A program made the translations under genes and the position numbers. The notes beneath the pieces were generated by a model. The model was not told the DNA's origin, made no database searches, and saw only the letters and a program-made list of their open reading frames with translations. Source: Trinickia terrae (GTDB lineage: Bacteria; Pseudomonadota; Gammaproteobacteria; Burkholderiales; Burkholderiaceae). From it: a DNA stretch of 64,000 nt. This document shows positions 24,618 through 33,575 of this stretch, one piece after another (the stretch's first letter is position 1; each line of letters begins with the position of its first letter). The stretch lies in assembly GCF_005144415.1 (NCBI RefSeq), contig NZ_SWJE01000011.1, positions 124,001 through 188,000 of the forward strand, written 5' to 3'.

Positions 24618-25664
24618 ATGGGTATCGTCAACTGGCTCTTGCGCCGCGATGGCGCCGCCTCTGAATCCGCTCCCCTGCAAACGCGGCAGGCCGTCGAGCG
24701 CATCCTCAAGCTGAGTCCGCAACTGCGTCTCGCCAGCCGCCATCAGGAACGGCTCGGCTCCGCCGTCGCCCATTCCCTCAAGCACATCGGCAAGCTCGTG
24801 GAGACCTTGCCGCCGCCTCTCGAAGCGAGCCCCGCCGGCTGGGCCGACGATGCGCAAGTGCATGCCTTCTTTGCCACTGCCGACGACGTCGCGCAGGTCA
24901 TGAGCCGCTCGGCGGACCTGCGCGACTACTTCGACCAGCACCCCGCCGAAGACGAAGCGATCGCGGTCCTCAGCATGGCGATAACCAAGCGCAGAGGGCT
25001 CGGCGTGAAGCAGGAGGGCGGGATGGTGCGCACGGACGTCGCGCGGACCACTGTCAGCTTCCACGATCACCTAGTGCGCCTGTGCTGCGGATCGGTCGAC
25101 GCGCTGCGTCAGGCGCTCGTCGAGCTCGTGATCGATCAGCTCGCCATCGAAGGGCTCGCGCGTATCGAAGCCGATACGTCGCGGCGCGACGAGCTCGAGC
25201 AAGAGCGCGCGCTGCTCAAGGCGCGCGTGCAATTGCTGGAGCGGGGGAGCGTCGGCATGCATTCGCTCGCGGGCAGTGGGTCAACAGCGAGGCCGACAGC
25301 GGGACCGACAGGCAAGCTCACGGAACTGGCCCGCGTGCAGGCGCAAATCGACGAAAACGAGCAGCGCCTCGCGAGGCTCGGGCAAAAGGCCGATGCGCTG
25401 CCGCGGCAATTGGAGCTGGTTTGCGCGGTCCTCGCCGATCCTGCCGCACATGTCGACGTGACGACCCAGCGCCTGCGCCTTAACCGCATGAATACCCTAG
25501 TCGACGACAACAGCCTGGAAGCCGGCACCCCGATCGAATTCCGCATGGCGCGCATCCCCGGGAACCCATCACGTACGCGCGCCTTGGCGCTGGTGCGCGT
25601 GAAGCGCGCGGATTTGCTGCCGGCTGCGAGTTTCGCGGCCGAAGCGAAACACTTCGTGATCTGA
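24618..25664 (+). CDS. Unrecognised coiled-coil protein
   Basis: A 348-residue protein I do not recognise. A GAGGAGG site six bases before ATG 24618 supports the start. There is no signal peptide or membrane segment. Residues about 20-60 and 190-290 are Leu/Glu/Arg/Gln-rich and predict helices and a coiled coil (ELEQERALLKARVQLLERG, ELARVQAQIDENEQRLARLG). The C-terminal 60 residues contain EFRMARIPGNPSRTRALALV. It is not obviously co-transcribed with any neighbour and converges on the sugar ABC ATPase gene. Confidence 0.6.
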   Translation: MGIVNWLLRRDGAASESAPLQTRQAVERILKLSPQLRLASRHQERLGSAVAHSLKHIGKLVETLPPPLEASPAGWADDAQVHAFFATADDVAQVMSRSADLRDYFDQHPAEDEAIAVLSMAITKRRGLGVKQEGGMVRTDVARTTVSFHDHLVRLCCGSVDALRQALVELVIDQLAIEGLARIEADTSRRDELEQERALLKARVQLLERGSVGMHSLAGSGSTARPTAGPTGKLTELARVQAQIDENEQRLARLGQKADALPRQLELVCAVLADPAAHVDVTTQRLRLNRMNTLVDDNSLEAGTPIEFRMARIPGNPSRTRALALVRVKRADLLPAASFAAEAKHFVI

Positions 25665-25682
25665 CTCGCTCGCCGCCCGGCG

Positions 25683-26759
25683 TCAGCCGAGCCTGCGGCC
25701 GCTTTCCGTATCGAACAGATGAATGTGCTCGCCGGGCAGGCGCAGCGCCACGCGCTGGCCGGGCTCGACGGCAGTCCGTTTGCGCAGGGTCGCGCACCAT
25801 GTGCTGCCGCCTATCTTGCCGTACAGGTGCGTTTCGGCGCCGGTCGGCTCGATCACTTCCACTTCCATGGCGACGCCGTTGTGCGCCGCCGGCGTTTCGA
25901 TGTGCTCGGGCCGGATGCCGAGCGTGATCTTCGCGCCATGCGCGGCCGATAGATCCGCATGCGGCAGCGCGATCTCGCCGCCGTCCGCGAGTTTGAGCGC
26001 GATAGCCTGCTCGCCGCGCTGCAATTCGCCCTCGACGAAATTCATCGACGGCGAACCCAGAAAGCTCGCCACGAACAGATTCGCCGGCCGGTCATAAAGC
26101 TCGAGCGGCCGGCCGATCTGCTCGATGCGCCCGGCGTTCATCACGACGATCCGGTCCGCCATCGTCATCGCCTCGATCTGGTCGTGGGTCACGTAGATCA
26201 CGGTGTTCTTCAGGCGCTGATGCAGCGCCTTGATCTCGGTGCGCATCTGCACGCGCAGCTTCGCATCGAGGTTCGACAGCGGCTCGTCGAACAGGAACAG
26301 CTCCGGCTCGCGCACCACCGCGCGGCCCATCGCCACGCGCTGCCGCTGGCCGCCCGAGAGCGCGCGCGGCAGGCGGTCGAGATAGCCCGTGAGATTGAGC
26401 ATCCTGGCGGCGGCCTCGATGCGCGGCTTGAAGCTCGTCGAGGGTTCCTTGCGGATGCGCGGCCCGAACGCGATGTTCTCGTAGACGGACAGATGAGGAT
26501 AGAGCGCATAGCTCTGGAACACCATCGACACGTTGCGCTGCTGCGGCGACAGCCCGTTGGCGCGCTTGCCGCCGATGGTCAGCTCGCCGCCCGTGATCTC
26601 CTCGAGCCCCGCGACCATGCGCATCAGCGTGCTCTTGCCGCAGCCCGACGGGCCGACCAGCACGACGAACTCGCCGTCGTCGATGTGAAGGTCGATGCCG
26701 TGCACGACCTGCGTGTCGCCATAGCGCTTGAAGATGCCGCTCATTTGCACTGCTGCCAT
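25683..26759 (-). CDS. CUT1 sugar ABC transporter ATPase (UgpC/MalK type)
   Basis: A 358-residue ABC ATPase with Walker A GPSGCGKST, signature LSGGQRQRVAMGRA, Walker B LFLFDEPLSNLD and the C-terminal TOBE-type regulatory domain, ending with the typical HLFDTESGRRL. The ATG at 26759 has GAGGA nearby. It lies on the minus strand, after the dehydrogenase gene and divergent from the binding protein and permeases, yet should energise those permeases, as is usual for CUT1 systems with a shared ATPase. Confidence 0.92.
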   Translation of the reverse strand: MAAVQMSGIFKRYGDTQVVHGIDLHIDDGEFVVLVGPSGCGKSTLMRMVAGLEEITGGELTIGGKRANGLSPQQRNVSMVFQSYALYPHLSVYENIAFGPRIRKEPSTSFKPRIEAAARMLNLTGYLDRLPRALSGGQRQRVAMGRAVVREPELFLFDEPLSNLDAKLRVQMRTEIKALHQRLKNTVIYVTHDQIEAMTMADRIVVMNAGRIEQIGRPLELYDRPANLFVASFLGSPSMNFVEGELQRGEQAIALKLADGGEIALPHADLSAAHGAKITLGIRPEHIETPAAHNGVAMEVEVIEPTGAETHLYGKIGGSTWCATLRKRTAVEPGQRVALRLPGEHIHLFDTESGRRLG

Positions 26760-26837
26760 GCTGTCCTCATCGTCGTGCGGCGCGGCCGCGGTCACGGGTC
26801 GAAAGCGATCGCCAAGCGATGGGCGGACCCAGAGCGC

Positions 26838-27611
26838 TCAAAACGATTCCAGCGTCAGCTCCCCGGCCATCAGCCGGTTGCCCGCCATCAGCCCGCCGTC
26901 GACCGGCAGCGCGACACCCGTGATCATGCGCGCCATCGGCGAGGCGAGGAACATCACGGCGTCGGCGATGTCGTCGGGCGTGGCGAAGTCGCCGAGCGGG
27001 TACCACTTCTTCAATGTTTCGAACACCTGCGGATTCTTCGCGGCGCGCGCCTGCCAGGCCTGTGTCTTCACGGTGCCCGGGCAGACGATGTTGGCGCGTA
27101 TGCCGTGGCGGCCCAGTTCGATCGCGAGCGCCTTCGTGTAGCTGATCAAGCCTGCCTTGGCGGCGCTGTAGGCGGGGTGTCCCAGCGCGGTCATGCCGTT
27201 GACCGAGCCGATCAGCACGATGGCGCCGCGCTGCCGCTCGATCATCGAGGCGCGCACCGCTTCCACGGTGTGATACGTGCCGTCCAGGTTCAGGTGCACG
27301 TCGCGATGCCAGCTTGCGGCGTCGGTGGTGGCGAGCGTGCCGCTTTGCGCGCCGCCTGCGTTGGCGACGAGCACGTCCACGGGGCCGCGTGCCGCGACGG
27401 CGCGCGACACGGCCTCGCTGACCTCCGCCGCGTCGCCCAGATCGGCCGCCACCGGCGTGACGCGATCCGCGCCGAGCTCCACGACGAGCCCTTCGAGCGC
27501 CACCGCATCGACATCGAGCGCGAGCACCGTATCGCCCGCCTCGAGGAAGCGCTTGCACAGCACGCTGCCGATTCCGCCGCATGCGCCGGTCACCAGCACT
27601 ACTCGATTCAT
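26838..27611 (-). CDS. Short-chain dehydrogenase/reductase of the sugar transport locus
   Basis: A classical SDR of 257 residues with the NAD-binding TGACGGIG motif, NAG (NAGGAQSG) and the catalytic Ser-Tyr-Lys set (IGSVNG, PAYSAAKAG). The C-terminus ends in the substrate-loop region GVALPVDGG. The ATG at 27611 has CGAGGA upstream. It is 78 bases upstream of the ABC ATPase on the same strand, so it probably oxidises or reduces the polyol or sugar imported by that transporter. The substrate is not inferable. Confidence 0.88.
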   Translation of the reverse strand: MNRVVLVTGACGGIGSVLCKRFLEAGDTVLALDVDAVALEGLVVELGADRVTPVAADLGDAAEVSEAVSRAVAARGPVDVLVANAGGAQSGTLATTDAASWHRDVHLNLDGTYHTVEAVRASMIERQRGAIVLIGSVNGMTALGHPAYSAAKAGLISYTKALAIELGRHGIRANIVCPGTVKTQAWQARAAKNPQVFETLKKWYPLGDFATPDDIADAVMFLASPMARMITGVALPVDGGLMAGNRLMAGELTLESF

Positions 27612-27712
27612 CGTTGTCCTCGCCTGGTTGTCGGGCCGAAGCCCGCACTGCATCAAATTCCCTTTCTTTACAGCATATTAGGCAAACACCCGAACCGCCA
27701 AAAATGTCGCAG

Positions 27713-27748
27713 ATCCTACGTGACAAGTCCATTTTCGTAACGTAGGAT
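27713..27748. promoter_or_regulatory. Candidate operator between the divergent sugar-transport genes
   Basis: ATCCTACGT (27713-27721) and ACGTAGGAT (27740-27748) are perfect inverted nine-mers 18 bases apart in an AT-richer stretch. The half-sites extend as ATCCTACGTGAC and ATCCTACGTTAC. They lie between the SDR/ATPase genes and the binding-protein gene, so one repressor could control both directions. No adjacent regulator gene is present. Confidence 0.55.
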
Positions 27749-27874
27749 TTTTCGCAAATCAAGATTCCAACAATCTACAACCCGGCGGCCTGTCACGGCG
27801 GCGGATCACTCAGCGCTGCATGGGGCCGGAGTAAGCGCTGAAGCCCTGACTCCGGCCGACACAGGAGAGACGAT

Positions 27875-29107
27875 ATGTCGTTGCAATCCCGTGCTTCCCT
27901 CGCGCTTGGCAAATTCGCCGTGGCGCTCGCGTTCGCCGGCATGGCCGTGGCCGCGCAGGCCGATACGGTTCGCGTCACGGTCGCGCACTACAGCGACGCG
28001 ACCGCGCCTTACTTCGAAAAAATGGCCCGCAACTTCGAGAAGGCCAATCCCGGCACGACGATCAAGATCGAGGACGTGAACTGGGACACGCTGCAACAGA
28101 AGCTGCAGACGGATATCTCGGGCGGCGCCAACGCCGACCTCGCGATCATCGGCACGCGCTGGCTGCTCGATTTCGTGAAAGACGGCGTGGCCGAGCCGCT
28201 CGACAGCTACATGGACCCGAACTTCAAGAACCGCTTCATCGGCCCGTTCCTGGCCCCGGGCCAGATCGACGGCAAGACCTACGGCCTGCCGATCGCGGCT
28301 TCCGCGCGCGCGCTCTACTACAACAAGGACCTGCTCGCGTCGGTTGGTTATCCGAATGGTCCCAAAACCTGGAACGACGTGATCGATGCATCGAAGAAGC
28401 TGAAGGCGAAGGGCATTGCGGGCTTCGGCCTGCAGGGCAAGGAAATTGAAACGGACGTCTATTTCTACTACGCGCTGTGGACCAACGGCGGCGAGGTCGT
28501 CAACAAGGCGAACCAGGCGGTGTTCAACTCGCCGGCCGGCGTCAAGGCCGCGACGATGTACAAGTCGATGATCGACGATGGGCTCACGCAGCCAGGCGTC
28601 ACGGGCTACAGCCGCGAGGACGTGCAGAACCTCTTCAAGCAGGGCCGCGTGGCGATGATGATCTCGGCGCCGTTCCTCGCGAAGCAGATCAAGAAGGAGG
28701 CGCCGAACCTGAAGTATGGGATTGCCCCCATTCCGAAAGGCACCATTGCCGCCACTTATGCCGTCACCGATTCGATCATGATGTTCCAGAACTCGAAGGT
28801 GAAGAAGTCGGCCTGGAAGTTCCTCGACTACCTGTTCACGAAGGAGCCGCGCGTCGAGTTCACGAGCACTGAGGGCTTCCTGCCGACCACGAAGGCCGAG
28901 GCGGCCGATCCGGCGTTCAACGACCCGGACACGAAGGCCTTCGTCGCGCTCTTGCCGACGGCCCGCTTCGCGCCGACCGTGACCGGCTGGGAAGACACCG
29001 CCAAGGCCGTGACCGACGCGATGCAGTCGATCTATCTCGGCAAGGCGAAGCCGGACGATGCGCTGAAAGCCGCGGCGGCCCAGGCCGACAAGTCGCTCGG
29101 CCATTGA
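27875..29107 (+). CDS. CUT1 sugar ABC transporter substrate-binding protein
   Basis: A 410-residue periplasmic binding protein with a signal peptide ending AAQA. The N-terminus continues with DTVRVTVAHYSDATAPYFEK, followed by the cluster-1 ligand-binding signature (LAIIGTRWLLDFV, YYNKDLLASVGYPNGPKTW). The ATG at 27875 has AGGAGAG close upstream. Two permease genes follow on the same strand; the ATPase and an SDR are divergent. The fold is that of maltose/sorbitol-type binding proteins; the sugar cannot be told. Confidence 0.93.
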   Translation: MSLQSRASLALGKFAVALAFAGMAVAAQADTVRVTVAHYSDATAPYFEKMARNFEKANPGTTIKIEDVNWDTLQQKLQTDISGGANADLAIIGTRWLLDFVKDGVAEPLDSYMDPNFKNRFIGPFLAPGQIDGKTYGLPIAASARALYYNKDLLASVGYPNGPKTWNDVIDASKKLKAKGIAGFGLQGKEIETDVYFYYALWTNGGEVVNKANQAVFNSPAGVKAATMYKSMIDDGLTQPGVTGYSREDVQNLFKQGRVAMMISAPFLAKQIKKEAPNLKYGIAPIPKGTIAATYAVTDSIMMFQNSKVKKSAWKFLDYLFTKEPRVEFTSTEGFLPTTKAEAADPAFNDPDTKAFVALLPTARFAPTVTGWEDTAKAVTDAMQSIYLGKAKPDDALKAAAAQADKSLGH

Positions 29108-29162
29108 TGCGAAGAGGGGCGGTTCTCAGTTTCGCCGCGCCGCCCCTCCATACACGCCGCCT

Positions 29163-30083
29163 ATGGCCCACGTCCCCTACGATCGAGCCGGCGCCGGCCG
29201 CATCGGCGCCAGGCGCTTCACCGCGCCGTGGCTCCTGATCGTGCCGAGCCTGATCCTCGCGCTCTTCATCATCAGCTATCCGATCTTCAACATCGTGTAC
29301 CAGTCGGTGCACGACGTGTCGCGTTTCGGGGCGATACGCGGCTTCAACGGGCTGCAGAACTTCTACAACGTCTTCAGCGATCCCGTGTTCATCGATTCCG
29401 CGAGGCGCACGCTCGTCTGGACGGCATGCGTGGTCGGCGGCACCGTGCTGCTGTCGGTGCCGGTCGCGCTCGTGCTCAACCAGGACTTTTACGGGCGCGG
29501 CGTCGCCCGCACGATCGTGATGCTGCCGTGGTCCGTGTCGCTGACGATGACGGCGGTCGTCTGGCGCTGGGCCTTCAACGACGACTACGGAATGGTCAAC
29601 GTCACGCTGCAGCGGCTCGGGCTGATCGGCGGCCCCATCCATTGGCTCGCGACGCCGGAGTTGGCGTTTCCGGTGGAGATCGCCATCGGCATCCTGGTGT
29701 CGATTCCGTTCACGGTGACGATCCTGCTCGGCGGCTTGTCGTCGGTGCCGGGCGACATCTACGAGGCCGCCCGCATCGACGGCGCGAGCGCCTGGCAGCA
29801 GTTCCGCACGCTGACGCTGCCGCTCTTGCGGCCGTTCATCAACATGGCGATCCTCTTGAACGTCATCTACGTGTTCAACTCGTTTCCCATCATCTGGGTC
29901 ATGACGCAGGGCGGTCCCGACGAAAGCACGCACATTCTCGTCACCTATTTGTATGAGCTTGGCTTCAGGCTAGGGCGTCCGGGACAGGCGGCGGCCGTGT
30001 CGCTGATCATGCTCGTGATGCTGTTCGTGTTCTCGGTCGCTTATTTGCGTCTGCAGCCGCAGCGGGAGGAAAGCACGTCGTGA
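29163..30083 (+). CDS. CUT1 ABC transporter permease (MalF/UgpA type)
   Basis: An inner-membrane permease of 306 residues with six hydrophobic segments and the EAA loop YEAARIDGASAWQQFRTLTLPLL, which contacts the ATPase. It starts 55 bases after the binding-protein gene. Its stop overlaps the next GTG start. It is the MalF-like member of the pair by order and length. Confidence 0.93.
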   Translation: MAHVPYDRAGAGRIGARRFTAPWLLIVPSLILALFIISYPIFNIVYQSVHDVSRFGAIRGFNGLQNFYNVFSDPVFIDSARRTLVWTACVVGGTVLLSVPVALVLNQDFYGRGVARTIVMLPWSVSLTMTAVVWRWAFNDDYGMVNVTLQRLGLIGGPIHWLATPELAFPVEIAIGILVSIPFTVTILLGGLSSVPGDIYEAARIDGASAWQQFRTLTLPLLRPFINMAILLNVIYVFNSFPIIWVMTQGGPDESTHILVTYLYELGFRLGRPGQAAAVSLIMLVMLFVFSVAYLRLQPQREESTS

Positions 30084-30925
30084 ACGCCAAGATGAAACGC
30101 ACCGTCTGGTGCTGGCTGGCGCTGGCGCCGCTCGTCGTCATCGTGCTGTTCCCGTTCGCGGTGATGTTCTGCACCGCGCTCAAGCCGGCCGACGAGATCT
30201 TCGTCTACCCCGCGCGCTGGCTGCCCGTGCATTGGCAGTGGCGCAACTTCACCGGCATGTGGGACGCCGCCAACTTCGGCGTCGCGCTGAAGAACAGCTG
30301 CGTCGTCAGCTTCCTGTCGACGGCGCTCGCGCTCGCGGTCAGCCTGCCTGCCGCCTATGCGCTTGCGCGCTTTCCGTTCGCGGGGCGCGGCGTGTACCGG
30401 CAGTTCCTGCTCGTCACGCAGATGCTCTCGCCGATCCTGCTCGTGGTCGGCCTGTTCCGGCTCGCGGCGATGATTCCGTACGGCGACGGCAATCTGGTGG
30501 ATTCGAAGATCGGCGTGATCGTCTCGTACGCGGCGTTCAATATCGCGTTCGCCGTATGGATGCTGTCCTCGTACTTCCAGACCGTGCCGCGCGATCTCGA
30601 GGAGTCGGCGTGGCTCGAAGGGTGCGGCCGCACCAAAGCCGTGTTCAAGGTGTTCCTGCCGCTCGCCGTGCCGGCCATCGTCGTGACGGCGATCTTCACG
30701 TTCATCAGCGCATGGAACGAGTTCGCGGTGGTCTACACGCTGATCCGCTCGCCGGAGAACAAGACGCTCACCGTGCAGGTGACCGACATGGTCGCCGGCA
30801 AGTACACCGTCGAATGGCATCTCGTGATGGCGGCGACGCTGTGCGCCACCTTGCCGGTTTCCGTCGTGTTCGCGTGGCTGCAGCAATACCTCGTCAAAGG
30901 GCTTGCGCTGGGGGCGGTGAAGTAG
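30080..30925 (+). CDS. CUT1 ABC transporter permease (MalG/UgpE type)
   Basis: An inner-membrane permease of 281 residues, GTG start overlapping the previous stop (GTGA). It has six hydrophobic segments and the EAA loop (LEESAWLEGCGRTKAVFKVFLPLAVPA). The C-terminal KGLALGAVK end is the usual MalG-type finish. It completes the permease pair; the transporter's ATPase is the divergent gene 25683-26759. Confidence 0.93.
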   Translation: MNAKMKRTVWCWLALAPLVVIVLFPFAVMFCTALKPADEIFVYPARWLPVHWQWRNFTGMWDAANFGVALKNSCVVSFLSTALALAVSLPAAYALARFPFAGRGVYRQFLLVTQMLSPILLVVGLFRLAAMIPYGDGNLVDSKIGVIVSYAAFNIAFAVWMLSSYFQTVPRDLEESAWLEGCGRTKAVFKVFLPLAVPAIVVTAIFTFISAWNEFAVVYTLIRSPENKTLTVQVTDMVAGKYTVEWHLVMAATLCATLPVSVVFAWLQQYLVKGLALGAVK

Positions 30926-30950
30926 GGCGCCGCCTGGCCGGCGCGGCCGA

Positions 30951-31175
30951 TCAAGGTGCGGGCGCGTCTTGCGGTTTCTCGTCCAGGTTGCTGGAAAACC
31001 CCACCTTCCGGTGCGTTCCATCGCAAAACGGCTTGTTGCCAGACTGGCCGCAGCGGCATAGCCAGACTTCGTCTTTCTCGACGGCGATCGGCTTGCTGCC
31101 TTGCGTGACGATCGTGAAGTCGCCTTTGATGTGGTAGGGGCCGTCGTTGCGCGGGGTGATGATTGCAGTTGCCAT
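30951..31175 (-). CDS. CDGSH iron-sulfur domain protein
   Basis: A 74-residue protein with the CDGSH-type [2Fe-2S] motif CRCGQSGNKPFCDGTH: Cys40, Cys42, Cys51 and His55. A GAGGAGG site five bases upstream fixes the ATG at 31175, making it much shorter than the long open frame that contains it. Bacterial homologues are small cytoplasmic iron-sulfur proteins of uncertain role. It stands alone, divergent from the 2-oxoacid dehydrogenase operon. Confidence 0.88.
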   Translation of the reverse strand: MATAIITPRNDGPYHIKGDFTIVTQGSKPIAVEKDEVWLCRCGQSGNKPFCDGTHRKVGFSSNLDEKPQDAPAP

Positions 31176-31322
31176 GTGCGCCTCCTCGAAGGGTGAATCG
31201 CGCGAACCCGCAGTTGGCCGAGGCATTCGGTGCGGCAGCCAACGCAGGGATGGTTTCAGTCTATATCCGATGAACTCCGGCACGACTACCCTATCTGAAC
31301 GATAGACACCCGGAGGGCGGTC

Positions 31323-32441
31323 ATGACCACGACTGCCAGTTTTCATATCGGCTACACGCAATATCTCGGCCCGGACGGCGAGCCCGTCCAGCCGTTGCCC
31401 GCCTTTGCGCGCGATCCCGCTGCGCTCCTTCCTCTCTATCGCGCGATGGCCCTCACGCGCGCGTTCGACACCAAGGCTGTTGCACTGCAGCGTACCGGCA
31501 AGCTCGGCACGTTCGCATCTTCGGTCGGGCAGGAGGCGATCGGCGTGGGTGTCGCCGGCGCGATGGAGCCGCGCGACGTGCTGTTTCCTTCCTACCGCGA
31601 TCACGCCGCGCAATTGCTGCGCGGCATCACGATGACGGAAAGCCTGCTCTACTGGGGCGGCGACGAGCGCGGCAGCGACTTCGCCGGGCCGCGCGCGGAC
31701 TTCCCGAATTGCGTGCCGATCGGCACCCAGGTATGTCATGCGGCCGGCGCGGCCTACGCGTTCATGCTGCGGCGCGAGCCGCGCGTCGCGGTGGCGATCA
31801 TCGGCGACGGCGCCACGTCCAAGGGCGATTTCTACGAGGCGATGAACCTGGCCGGCGTCTGGCGCGCGCCGCTCGTGCTGGTCGTCAACAACAACCAATG
31901 GGCGATCTCGGTGCCGCGCAATCGGCAGAGCGCCGCGCAGACGCTCGCGCAAAAGGCGATCGCGGCCGGCATCGACGGGCTGCAAGTCGACGGCAACGAC
32001 GTGATCGCCGTCCATCACGTGGTCCACGCTGCGCTCGCCAAGGCGCGCCGCGGCGATGGCCCGACGTTGATCGAGGCGCTCAGCTATCGCCTGGGCGACC
32101 ACACGACCGCCGACGATGCGACGCGCTATCGCGACGCCGAGGCGATCGCCAAGCAATGGGAATTCGAGCCGCTGCTGCGCCTGCGCACGTACCTGATGCG
32201 CGCCGGCGCGTGGGACAAGGCGCAGGAAGAGGCGCTCGGCAAGACGTGCCGCGCCGAGGTCGAGCAGGCCGTCGAGGCGTACCTGGCGATACCGCAGCCC
32301 GACGTCTCGGCGATGTTCGATCACTTGTATGAGACGCTGCCGCCGGCCATGCGCGAGCAACTGGAGATGGCGCGGCAGTTTGCGCCGGTCAATGGCGGCA
32401 ACAACGGCAACGGCGATAAGAACGGAGCGCACCATGGCTGA
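31323..32441 (+). CDS. pdhA: 2-oxoacid (pyruvate) dehydrogenase E1 component, alpha subunit
   Basis: The thiamine diphosphate-binding alpha subunit, 372 residues. The TPP motif GDGATSKGDFYEAMNLAG to VVNN is clear, along with the phosphorylation-loop-like region YRLGDHTTADDATRY. It pairs with the next gene as an alpha2-beta2 E1. The tail is Asn/Gly-rich (NGGNNGNGDKNG), repetitive and probably disordered. The ATG 31323 is preceded by GGAGGG. Pyruvate is the most likely substrate by similarity, but branched-chain or acetoin substrates are possible. Confidence 0.88.
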   Translation: MTTTASFHIGYTQYLGPDGEPVQPLPAFARDPAALLPLYRAMALTRAFDTKAVALQRTGKLGTFASSVGQEAIGVGVAGAMEPRDVLFPSYRDHAAQLLRGITMTESLLYWGGDERGSDFAGPRADFPNCVPIGTQVCHAAGAAYAFMLRREPRVAVAIIGDGATSKGDFYEAMNLAGVWRAPLVLVVNNNQWAISVPRNRQSAAQTLAQKAIAAGIDGLQVDGNDVIAVHHVVHAALAKARRGDGPTLIEALSYRLGDHTTADDATRYRDAEAIAKQWEFEPLLRLRTYLMRAGAWDKAQEEALGKTCRAEVEQAVEAYLAIPQPDVSAMFDHLYETLPPAMREQLEMARQFAPVNGGNNGNGDKNGAHHG

Positions 32442-33411
32442 CCTCAACATGGTCGAAGCGCTCAATCAGGCGCTCGCCTACGAACTCGCGCATGATCCCG
32501 CAGTCGTGCTGCTCGGCGAGGATATCGGCGTGAACGGCGGCGTGTTTCGCGCGACGGTGGGATTGCAGCAACGCTTCGGCGCGGAGCGCGTCGTCGATAC
32601 GCCGCTCGCCGAAACCGCCATCGCCGGCACCGCGATCGGCATGGCGGCGATGGGCCTGAGGCCGGTCGCGGAGATCCAGTTCAGCGGCTTCATCTATCCG
32701 GTCATCGATCACGTGCTGAATCACGCGTCGCGTTTGCGCCATCGGACGCGCGGCCGCTTGAGCTGCCCGCTCGTGATCCGCTCGCCGTGCGGCGCGGGCA
32801 TCCATGCGCCGGAGCATCACTCCGAAAGCCCCGAGGCGTTGTTTACCCATATCCCGGGGCTGCGCGTCGTGACGCCTTCGTCGCCGGCGCGCGCCTATGG
32901 CTTGCTGCTCGCCGCGATCCGCGACCCGGACCCGGTGATCTTCTTCGAGCCGACGCGTCTCTATCGCCTGTTCCGGCAGCCGGTGGAGGACAACGGCGAA
33001 GCGCTGCCGCTCGACAGCTGCTTTACGCTGCGCGACGGCTCAGACGTGACGCTGGTGAGCTGGGGCGGGGCGCTGCAGGACGCGCAGGCCGCCGCCGATT
33101 TGCTCGCCCAGGAAGGCGTGATGGCCGAGGTCATCGACGTGGCGACGCTCAAGCCGCTCGATATGACGACGATCCTCGCATCGGTCGAGAAGACGGGGCG
33201 CTGCGTGATCGTGCACGAGGGTTCGCGCACCGGCGGCATTGGCGCGGAGATCGCGGCCAATATCGCCGAACGCGGGCTGTACACGCTGCTCGCGCCGGTG
33301 CAGCGCGTCACGGGCTATGACGTGGTGGTGCCGCTGTTCAGGCTCGAAAACCAATACATGCCGGGCACGGCGCGCATTGTCGCCGCGGTCAGGCAGGCGC
33401 TGGAGGCTTAG
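32434..33411 (+). CDS. pdhB: 2-oxoacid (pyruvate) dehydrogenase E1 component, beta subunit
   Basis: The E1 beta subunit, 325 residues, translated from an ATG overlapping the end of E1 alpha by eight bases. It contains MADLNMVEALNQAL, VLLGEDIGVNGGVFRAT and FTHIPGLRVVTPSSPARAYG, typical of PdhB/BkdB. The transketolase C-terminal domain carries ALQDAQAAADLLAQEG. It forms the E1 with the preceding subunit and feeds the E2 encoded after a 164-base gap. Confidence 0.9.
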   Translation: MADLNMVEALNQALAYELAHDPAVVLLGEDIGVNGGVFRATVGLQQRFGAERVVDTPLAETAIAGTAIGMAAMGLRPVAEIQFSGFIYPVIDHVLNHASRLRHRTRGRLSCPLVIRSPCGAGIHAPEHHSESPEALFTHIPGLRVVTPSSPARAYGLLLAAIRDPDPVIFFEPTRLYRLFRQPVEDNGEALPLDSCFTLRDGSDVTLVSWGGALQDAQAAADLLAQEGVMAEVIDVATLKPLDMTTILASVEKTGRCVIVHEGSRTGGIGAEIAANIAERGLYTLLAPVQRVTGYDVVVPLFRLENQYMPGTARIVAAVRQALEA

Positions 33412-33418
33412 TCAGGTA

Positions 33419-33570
33419 TGAACGACCCCCACGCTCGCTATCGTTCGCTGTCGACCGGAGTTGGCGCTTTAGCGGTTACTCCGGTCCCATGCAAAGCGCC
33501 CCCCGAGGGGGCTGATGCCCCCCTTGGGGCGGAACCGGCGCCCGAAGGAAGTCCTCTTGGGGGACGGGAG
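33419..33570. repeat. Palindromic G/C-tract repeat between E1 beta and E2 genes
   Basis: The 164-base gap holds CCCCCACGCTCGC, a C6-GAG5 tract, a GATG turn, a second C6 and TTGGGGCGG, which fold as a strong hairpin (about 33496-33532). Flanking CCGGT (33481) and ACCGG (33534) extend the stem. Similar C/G palindromic elements are common dispersed repeats in Burkholderiales. It may work as an attenuator or mRNA end within the operon. Confidence 0.6.
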
Positions 33571-33575
33571 GCATC

